From positions 1-5,327 of the forward strand of contig JAISKR010000284.1 of NCBI GenBank assembly GCA_031260845.1: a DNA stretch of 5,327 nt, written 5' to 3'. The translations under genes and the position numbers were made by a program. Under the pieces are notes generated by a model, which had not been told where the DNA came from, made no database searches, and was given only the letters and a program-made list of their open reading frames with translations. The DNA comes from Bacteroidales bacterium (lineage in GTDB: Bacteria; Bacteroidota; Bacteroidia; Bacteroidales; UBA4181). Numbering within the stretch: position 1 is the stretch's first letter; each line of letters opens with the position of its first letter. Positions 1 through 5,327 of this stretch are shown here, one piece after another.

Positions 1-2265
1 CCTGTTATCAACACTGCCGACTGCCGGTTCGACTTTTTCGCCTCTGCTTCCGTGCCTTTTGGCATGGTAGGGCTTAGCCCCGACACGAAACACGGCGATT
101 TGTGGAAATCCGGTTATCAATGGAATGAGGAATATATCCTCGATTTTTCGCATATTCACAATGCGCAAACAGCGGGCGTTCCTGTTATGCCTGTTACAGG
201 CGCTTGCAAGGGGCATCTCGGTCTGCAAGCCTCAAAATCACGGTTCAGCCACGACAAGGAAACTGTCGAGATGGGCTACCACAAGGTATATCTCGAAGAT
301 TACGGCATCACCGCCGAGTTGACGTCAACTTGCAGGGTGGGACTGCATCGCTACACCTTTCCCGAAGCACAGGAAGCGCACCTGTTGTTTGACCTCGGCG
401 CTGCTCTCGGTCCCACGCAGATGGACAACGCCTACGTCAGGCAGACGGGGGCGAACGAGATAGAAGGTTATTCCATACAGACGCCGACCTTTCGCCGCAA
501 AAAGCCGTCGATTGTCTTTTTCGTTGCCCGGACAGACCGCAATTTCGATGGTTTTGCGGGTTGGAAAGACAGCGTTTTGGTGGAAGCGGACAACAATATC
601 ATTGCAGGCAAAGGAAGCGGGGCGTATCTCACTTTTCGCCATCTCAAAGCGGGCGAAACCATCCTTTTGAAAGTAGCCGTTTCCAACGTGAGCCTCGCCA
701 ATGCCCGCATGAACATGGAAACGGAACTGCCGCACTGGAATTTTCAACAGGTAAAGAATGACGCCCGCAAAGCGTGGAACGATTATCTGGAAGTATTTCG
801 CATTGAAGGCGGCACGCACGAACAGCAGGTGAAATTCTATACCGACCTGATGCACACCGGCGTCGGGAAACGCATAGCCAATGACGTGAACGGCGCTTAT
901 ACCGACAATACGGGCGCTTTGCCGGTGATTCGTCAGTTGCCGATGGCGAACGGCAAGCCCGAACACACTTTTCTGGAAGCCGACGGGCTATGGGGCAGCC
1001 ATTGGACGCTCAATATCCTGTGGTCGCTTGTGTATCCCCAATACGGCAACTGGATGGCGGAAACTTTTCTCGATTATTACCGCAATGCAGGCACACTGGC
1101 TCGTTGCTCGTGGGGAGGCAATTATTCGTATGTGATGGTAGGCGACCACGCTACGCCCCTGCTTGCCGCCCTGCTTTCTACCGGAAGAGCGACCTTCGAC
1201 GAGGAACTTGCCTACGCAGGCGCCAGAAAGAACGCTTTCCCCGGAGGGATACGCGACAGAGCGGGCTATGAAGCGGGTGAGCATCCCGCAGGCGGCGGCA
1301 TTGACTGGTATATTGAGTACGGTTACGTTCCTGTGGAAATCAAAGACCGGGGTGCAGGCTTCCATCGGGGCGGAACGGCTATGACGCTCGAATATGCCTA
1401 TCAGGATTGGTGCATCGCCCGGATGGCAAAGAAATTGGGCAAGCCGTCAGACGTCGATTTGTTTATGAAACGGTCGGAATACTGGCGAAATGTGTTCGAC
1501 CCCGCTATCGGCTGGGCGCGTGCCCGGCTGAAATCGGGAGAATGGTTGGAACCGTTTGCGCCGGTAGCCTCTGACAATGCTTTCAACACGCCCGGATTTA
1601 TTGAGAGCAGTTCGGCAATTTATACCTTCTACGTGCCTCAAAACATGAACGGTCTGATAGCGGCTTTCGGCGGCGACAGGAAGTTTGCAGCCCGATTAGA
1701 CGATAATTTCGAGAAAGCCAAGCCCTACCGCTTTGTCACCCCGCACGGACAGCACGGCGCCGGTTGGGTGGACTACGAAAACCAGCCATCCTGCGAAATG
1801 GCGCATCTGTTCAGCCATGCAGGGATGCCTTGGAAAACGCAATACTGGGTGCGACAGGTGAAGGATGTTACCTTCGGGGGAACGACGCCCTACGACGGCT
1901 ACAACGGCGATGAAGACCAGGGACAAATGGGCGCGCTGGGCGTGTTGATGGCAATCGGACTTTTCGACATACACGGATGCGTTGGCGATAACCCCATGTT
2001 GGAAATAACAAGTCCCGTCTTTGATAAAATCATCATCAACGTTCCGTCGGTGGAAAATCCCGCGAAAGCGAATATTTTTGAAATCGTCGCCAAAAGGAAA
2101 AAAGAGACGGATATTTATATTCAAAAAGCCGAATTGAACGGGAAGCCGCTCAACAGTTTTCAGTTTGCAGCGGCAGACTTCCTGAAAGGCGGACGGCTCG
2201 AACTGGAATTAGGCGCCAAGCCGAATACCAAATGGGGCGTAAGTTCCCTGAAAACAAAAAAGTAA
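1..2265 (+). CDS. GH92 family glycoside hydrolase (putative alpha-mannosidase), 5' partial
   Basis: GH92 enzymes are calcium-dependent exo-acting, mostly alpha-mannosidases, usually exported to the periplasm or cell surface. The frame is open from base 1, giving 754 visible residues; the GTG at 52 is an internal valine, because family-like residues (PVINTADCRFDFFASAS) precede it. The start and any signal peptide are outside the window. Visible order: an N-terminal beta-sandwich (about 1-245) with VPFGMVGLSPDT and FSHIHN (49-54); a linker helix (about 247-266, ARKAWNDYLEVF); a helical barrel (about 275-680); and C-terminal strands. By motif alignment from memory, Glu535 (FIESSS) matches the catalytic acid and Asp637/Asp639 (NGDEDQGQ) the base pair of characterised members. 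Several other consensus positions differ: LWD is LWG (332) and GNEP is ENQP (593-596). The family call is strong. Mannose specificity is an inference and less certain because of these changes. The downstream membrane-protein gene starts 3 bases after the stop, suggesting co-transcription. Confidence 0.9.
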   Translation, partial: PVINTADCRFDFFASASVPFGMVGLSPDTKHGDLWKSGYQWNEEYILDFSHIHNAQTAGVPVMPVTGACKGHLGLQASKSRFSHDKETVEMGYHKVYLEDYGITAELTSTCRVGLHRYTFPEAQEAHLLFDLGAALGPTQMDNAYVRQTGANEIEGYSIQTPTFRRKKPSIVFFVARTDRNFDGFAGWKDSVLVEADNNIIAGKGSGAYLTFRHLKAGETILLKVAVSNVSLANARMNMETELPHWNFQQVKNDARKAWNDYLEVFRIEGGTHEQQVKFYTDLMHTGVGKRIANDVNGAYTDNTGALPVIRQLPMANGKPEHTFLEADGLWGSHWTLNILWSLVYPQYGNWMAETFLDYYRNAGTLARCSWGGNYSYVMVGDHATPLLAALLSTGRATFDEELAYAGARKNAFPGGIRDRAGYEAGEHPAGGGIDWYIEYGYVPVEIKDRGAGFHRGGTAMTLEYAYQDWCIARMAKKLGKPSDVDLFMKRSEYWRNVFDPAIGWARARLKSGEWLEPFAPVASDNAFNTPGFIESSSAIYTFYVPQNMNGLIAAFGGDRKFAARLDDNFEKAKPYRFVTPHGQHGAGWVDYENQPSCEMAHLFSHAGMPWKTQYWVRQVKDVTFGGTTPYDGYNGDEDQGQMGALGVLMAIGLFDIHGCVGDNPMLEITSPVFDKIIINVPSVENPAKANIFEIVAKRKKETDIYIQKAELNGKPLNSFQFAAADFLKGGRLELELGAKPNTKWGVSSLKTKK

Positions 2266-2268
2266 GAT
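2251..2268 (+). promoter_or_regulatory. A-rich translation-initiation leader of the YitT-family gene
   Basis: The bases before the ATG at 2269 are A-rich (AAAACAAAAAAG at 2251-2262) and contain no good AGGAGG-like site. Bacteroidota commonly start translation from A-rich leaders rather than strong Shine-Dalgarno sites. The leader overlaps the last codons of the GH92 gene, whose TAA lies at 2263-2265, so translational coupling by reinitiation is also possible. The role is inferred from position and composition only. Confidence 0.35.
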
Positions 2269-3147
2269 ATGTGGCACAAAGACAGGATATTTTCCACAGC
2301 GTGGTTCAGGAATTACAGCCTGATACTCATCGGTACGTTTATCTTGGCTACCGGCATGGTGTTTTTCATTGCGCCCCACAAATTAGTGCCGGGCGGCTTG
2401 TACGGCATCTCTATCGTGATTCACCACCTGCTGGGGACGCCCATCGGTTTGGTGTCGCTGTGCATGGACATTCCACTGCTGCTGCTGGCGATAAAACTGT
2501 TGGGCAAACGCTTTGGCGTAAACACCTTCGTTTCCATCGTGCTGACTGCCGTTTTTGTCGATATATTGGGGCGTTTGTGGGGCGATTTGCCCTTGGTGGA
2601 AGATGACGTGCTGCTATCGGCTATCTTCGGCGGGGCGCTCATCGGCTTGGGGTTGGGACTGATTTTCCGCGCAAAAGCCACGTCGGGCGGGACAGACATT
2701 GTGGCAATGATTCTGAGCCGTTACACGCGGCTGCCCATCGGACAATCGCTGATTTACATTGATTCCGTCATTGTCCTGTTGGGATTGGTCGCTTTTCATG
2801 ACTGGAAAATCCCGCTCTACTCGTGGTTAGTCATCTTCATCACCGGCAAGGTCATTGACGCCATCTTGGAAGGACTTAGCGTCAACAAAGTGCTCATCAT
2901 CATATCCGACCGGCACGAAGCCATCCGCGAAAAGATTTTATTCAAGATGGACAGGGGCGGCACCTATCTCAAAGCAGAAGGAATGTTTGAAGGCAAGGAA
3001 AAGAAAATCATCTATACCAATATCAGCCGGCGCGAACTGCCCATTCTGCTGTCCTACATTCGCGACATAGACCCGCTGGCGTTCGTGTCGGTGATTGACG
3101 CCCACGACGTGCTGGGCGAAGGATTCAAATCGCTCGATAATGGTTAA
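2269..3147 (+). CDS. YitT family membrane protein with C-terminal DUF2179 domain
   Basis: Complete 292-residue protein, of usual length for the YitT family, whose transport substrate or biochemical role is not established. The N-terminal two thirds is hydrophobic, with about six membrane segments near residues 16-36, 43-56, 58-79, 83-101, 114-133 and 160-200. Family-like motifs include PGGLYGISIVIHHLLG (41-56), the loop KATSGGTDIVAMILSR (136-151) and GKVIDAILEGL (193-203). The soluble C-terminus, about 225-288, matches DUF2179: RGGTYLKAEGMFEGKEKK, then a helix, then DPLAFVSVIDAHDVLGEGF. The ATG at 2269 is chosen because it directly precedes a short charged leader and the first membrane segment, and sits 3 bases after the preceding stop. 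The gene is probably co-transcribed with the GH92 gene, but no functional link is known. The stop codon at 3145-3147 is part of a tandem heptamer repeat. The family call is firm; the function is unknown. Confidence 0.93.
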   Translation: MWHKDRIFSTAWFRNYSLILIGTFILATGMVFFIAPHKLVPGGLYGISIVIHHLLGTPIGLVSLCMDIPLLLLAIKLLGKRFGVNTFVSIVLTAVFVDILGRLWGDLPLVEDDVLLSAIFGGALIGLGLGLIFRAKATSGGTDIVAMILSRYTRLPIGQSLIYIDSVIVLLGLVAFHDWKIPLYSWLVIFITGKVIDAILEGLSVNKVLIIISDRHEAIREKILFKMDRGGTYLKAEGMFEGKEKKIIYTNISRRELPILLSYIRDIDPLAFVSVIDAHDVLGEGFKSLDNG

Positions 3148-3161
3148 TGGTTAACGGTTAA
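3141..3161. repeat. Three tandem copies of the heptamer (T/C)GGTTAA
   Basis: TGGTTAA at 3141-3147, TGGTTAA at 3148-3154 and CGGTTAA at 3155-3161 follow each other without a gap. The first copy supplies the last base of the Asn codon, the Gly codon and the TAA stop of the YitT-family gene. An inverted copy, TTAACCG, lies at 3177-3183. Every unit contains TAA in the + direction. The array may be a short tandem repeat that arose by slippage; no function can be assigned from one locus. Confidence 0.85.
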
Positions 3162-3183
3162 TTGCGGAACACAAATTTAACCG
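3155..3183. terminator. Possible hairpin between convergent genes, weak bidirectional terminator candidate
   Basis: CGGTTAA at 3155-3161 pairs perfectly with TTAACCG at 3177-3183, leaving a 15-base loop. A competing stem joins TTGCGG (3162-3167) with CCGCGA (3181-3186), with one G-T wobble and a 13-base loop. The hairpin lies between the stops of two converging genes, where a shared terminator would be expected. Neither strand has a T-run after the stem and the first stem is AT-rich, so intrinsic termination is uncertain. Confidence 0.3.
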
Positions 3184-3188
3184 CGAAG

Positions 3189-5327
3189 TTACCCGCTCAC
3201 TGCCATAAAAAAGTGATAATTCGATTTGACTAATCCGTTCACCGAAAGGACTAAATTTTGTGTTTCGGTCAGGATTTTGAAATAGAGTACGCTGTTTCTG
3301 GTGGTCACTGCCTTTTTCTTCAACCTTTTCAACTGTTTCTTCTGCAATTCGCTCAGCGTTTCAAGCAGGCTGTCCTTTTGCATGGCGACGGCGCCCCGGT
3401 CTTCGTATTTTCTGCTTTTCAGAATGTGCAGCGCCTGTTGAAAGTAACGTGTCATTTCGGCGGACAAAGCCGTCAATTCCTTCGCCTGAACGTCTGTAAA
3501 CGGGAAATGGTTGTTGTCCACGTATTCATACGCCGGATGATGAATGAAACAGATGCTGTTGCTGACGTCGCGAAGGGTATTCACCACTTCGACGTAGTAC
3601 AGGCTCGCCTCTACCGTGTCGCCCTGCAAATTGGTAATCACCTTGTAAATGGTGCCTTTCAGTTGGGCGCATTTTTCTGTCAACTCGTTCACCTTATCCG
3701 TCATTTTGCCCAAAACCCTGCGTCTGCCGTTCAAAAACTCTGTGACGGTTTCATTATACAGGTGCATGGAAGTGTCGATTGCCGCCATGACCAACTCATT
3801 GCAGTTCACAAACACTTTTGCCGGATTGCCTATTTTGGCTCTCAGCAATACATTTTCCCGCTTTTGTTTTTCCTCTTTTTCCCGCTCTTCTTTTTCCGAC
3901 AGGAAGAGGGTTTTGAACATGAAAAACAGCACCACCGCCACACATACGACAAGGGCAATCCATTCCGCCCATACCAGAAAAAGCGTCACCAAGCAGGAAA
4001 AGGTCAAAGCCGAAAAAGCGGTGATGAACCAGCCGCTGATGATGGTCACCACGCCCGTGACGCGATATACAGCCGACTCTCTGTCCCATGCGCGGTCGGA
4101 TAGCGAACTGCCCATTGCCACCATGAAGGTGACGTAGGTGGTGGAAAGCGGCAGTTTCAGCGAAGTAGCCGATGCTATCAGGATACTTGCCACCACTAAG
4201 TTGACCGCCGCTCTTACTTGGTCGAAAGCCACGTCGTCGCTGCTGTCCTGCAATTTAGCGAAACGTTTGTTCACGGCTTGCGTCAGTCGCGAGGGGATGA
4301 TTTTGTCGAAGAAGGTGGAAACGTTGAGCGAGCCTCGTACCAATGCACGCGCTACCAAGGTAGAATCGAACTGTTCTTCGCCCGTGCGCTGGCTGCTCAA
4401 ATGGATGGTGGTTTTCAGTACCTTCCGCGCTTGACGCGAAAAGATGAGGGTGGCAGCCATAATCAGCCCTGCCGCCAGCAAAAACACGGTCGGTGTGCTG
4501 ACAGGCTCTTTCAGCGAACTCATCAGCAGAAGAGTGTCGCCTGTGCCCGACGAAATATAGGTTCTGAACGATTCCAGCCCTGCCAGCGGCACCCCGATGA
4601 AGTTCAGCAAATCGTTGCCCGCAAAAGCCATTGCCAGCGCAAAGGTGCCCACAAGGATGATAATTTTCAGTATGTTGGTTTTGAATATCCACATTAGCAA
4701 TTGCAATGCCGCTGTCCATCCGATGAAACTCATGACGAGAATGCGGACATGATAGGTGGCGAGCCATTCGAGATATTCCGGTTTCATAAAAGATGCGCCC
4801 TTTGCCCCTTTCACAAGCATGAAATAGATGATGGCTGTGATGGCGACGCCGCCGAATACGGCGCCGAAACGGCGATAGTTTTTCCGGTAGTTGAACGTGA
4901 AAAGCAGTCGTGCGAGGTATTGCACCAGCATACCTGCCGCAAAGGCTATCACTACGGAAATCAAAATGCCGCTGATGATTGCCAGCGCTTTGGCTGTGTT
5001 GATATATTCGCCCAATCCGGCAAAACCGGTATCGGTCTGAGCCAGTTTGTACAACGCCATCCCCAACGAGGCGCCCAACAGGTCGAACACGATGGATACA
5101 GAGGTGGAAGTGGGCAATCCCAAGTCGTTGAACACATTGAGAAGCAGAATGTCGGCAACCATCACGCCCACAAATATCCACATGATTTCGTTGAAGTAGA
5201 ATTTTTCGGGATTAAAAAGTCCGTTGCGGGCAATGTCCATCATGCCGCTCGAAAAAGTGGCGCCGATGATGACGCCCAGACAGGCGACTATCAGGATGGT
5301 GCGAAACGACGCCACCTTCGACCCGAT
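3189..5327 (-). CDS. PiT family inorganic phosphate transporter with C-terminal PhoU-like domain, 5' partial
   Basis: Inner-membrane importer of inorganic phosphate, probably ion-coupled as in the PiT family. The frame is open to the right edge and gives 712 visible residues; reading begins IGSKVASFRT. The GTG at 5315-5313 is therefore an internal valine. From the family pattern about 30-40 N-terminal residues are missing, including the first GxxND-type motif. Visible PiT features are GATFSSGMMDIAR (22-34), LGLPTSTSVSIV (69-80), the second-repeat motif GNDLLNFIGVPLAG (237-250, Asp239 at 4613-4611) and LKLPLSTTYVTFMVAMG (390-406). About ten hydrophobic segments lie between residues 8 and 475. 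A charged stretch, SEKEEREKEEKQKRE (477-491), leads into a soluble helical region (about 500-712) that resembles PhoU and the C-termini of long Bacteroidota PiT proteins. PhoU proteins restrain phosphate uptake, so this tail may gate the channel; that is inference. Transcription converges on the YitT-family gene. The promoter is outside the window. Confidence 0.92.
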   Translation of the reverse strand: MGSKVASFRTILIVACLGVIIGATFSSGMMDIARNGLFNPEKFYFNEIMWIFVGVMVADILLLNVFNDLGLPTSTSVSIVFDLLGASLGMALYKLAQTDTGFAGLGEYINTAKALAIISGILISVVIAFAAGMLVQYLARLLFTFNYRKNYRRFGAVFGGVAITAIIYFMLVKGAKGASFMKPEYLEWLATYHVRILVMSFIGWTAALQLLMWIFKTNILKIIILVGTFALAMAFAGNDLLNFIGVPLAGLESFRTYISSGTGDTLLLMSSLKEPVSTPTVFLLAAGLIMAATLIFSRQARKVLKTTIHLSSQRTGEEQFDSTLVARALVRGSLNVSTFFDKIIPSRLTQAVNKRFAKLQDSSDDVAFDQVRAAVNLVVASILIASATSLKLPLSTTYVTFMVAMGSSLSDRAWDRESAVYRVTGVVTIISGWFITAFSALTFSCLVTLFLVWAEWIALVVCVAVVLFFMFKTLFLSEKEEREKEEKQKRENVLLRAKIGNPAKVFVNCNELVMAAIDTSMHLYNETVTEFLNGRRRVLGKMTDKVNELTEKCAQLKGTIYKVITNLQGDTVEASLYYVEVVNTLRDVSNSICFIHHPAYEYVDNNHFPFTDVQAKELTALSAEMTRYFQQALHILKSRKYEDRGAVAMQKDSLLETLSELQKKQLKRLKKKAVTTRNSVLYFKILTETQNLVLSVNGLVKSNYHFFMAVSG

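Noticed and set aside
52..54. GTG as the start codon of the GH92 gene
   Set aside because: The frame is open to base 1, and the 17 residues before it read as normal GH92 N-terminal sequence leading directly into VPFGMV, so this is an internal valine.
325..966. 213-codon open frame on the - strand inside the GH92 gene
   Set aside because: It lies fully antisense to a well-conserved coding region and its translation shows no recognisable domain. It is a shadow frame.
2232..2606. 124-codon + strand frame overlapping the end of GH92 and the start of the YitT-family gene
   Set aside because: It overlaps two recognised genes in another frame, and its Arg/His-rich translation resembles no family I know.
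3850..3899. Pyrimidine-rich tract on the + strand
   Set aside because: It is explained by the Glu/Lys/Arg-rich linker (SEKEEREKEEKQKRE) of the transporter, which is encoded on the - strand by purine-rich codons.
3258..4103. 281-codon + strand frame antisense to the PhoU-like half of the transporter
   Set aside because: The opposite strand encodes a clear conserved protein; this translation is Phe/His/Gln-rich, as expected from reading antisense codons.
4255..5181. 308-codon - strand frame within the transporter gene
   Set aside because: It is a shifted frame over the PiT membrane segments, rich in His and Arg without domain-like patterns. No frameshift is needed to explain the main gene.
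5313..5315. GTG as the start codon of the phosphate transporter
   Set aside because: The codons from 5327 to 5316 read I-G-S-K and continue into VASFRT, as in the conserved N-terminus of Bacteroidota PiT proteins. The gene is cut by the window edge.

Overview
The window holds three protein-coding genes and almost no non-coding DNA. Two genes are cut by the window edges. Base composition looks balanced by eye. The protein families and the A-rich (not Shine-Dalgarno-like) leader before the middle gene suggest a member of the Bacteroidota, probably the order Bacteroidales. Genus and species cannot be judged from this sequence.

Layout: (1) Bases 1-2265, + strand: a glycoside hydrolase family 92 (GH92, alpha-mannosidase-type) enzyme. 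Its frame is open to the left edge, so the true start and any signal peptide lie outside. (2) Bases 2269-3147, + strand: a complete YitT-family membrane protein with a C-terminal DUF2179 domain. It starts three bases after the GH92 stop and is probably on the same transcript. (3) Bases 3148-3188: a 41-base convergent gap with a heptamer repeat and an inverted copy that could form a hairpin. (4) Bases 3189-5327, - strand: a PiT-type inorganic phosphate transporter fused to a cytoplasmic PhoU-like helical domain. It runs off the right edge, and its N-terminal residues, including the expected first PiT motif, are missing.

How the genes fit together: GH92 enzymes usually trim alpha-mannose from glycans in the periplasm or at the cell surface. 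The YitT protein has no known substrate. The phosphate transporter is a separate, convergently transcribed unit. Nothing shows that the three form one pathway, and there are no neighbouring SusC/SusD, sulfatase or regulator genes that would mark a polysaccharide utilisation locus.

I found no RNA gene, mobile element, CRISPR array or evident new multi-gene system. The points most worth a second look are the altered active-site consensus of the GH92 protein and the small heptamer repeat that includes the stop codon of the YitT-family gene.
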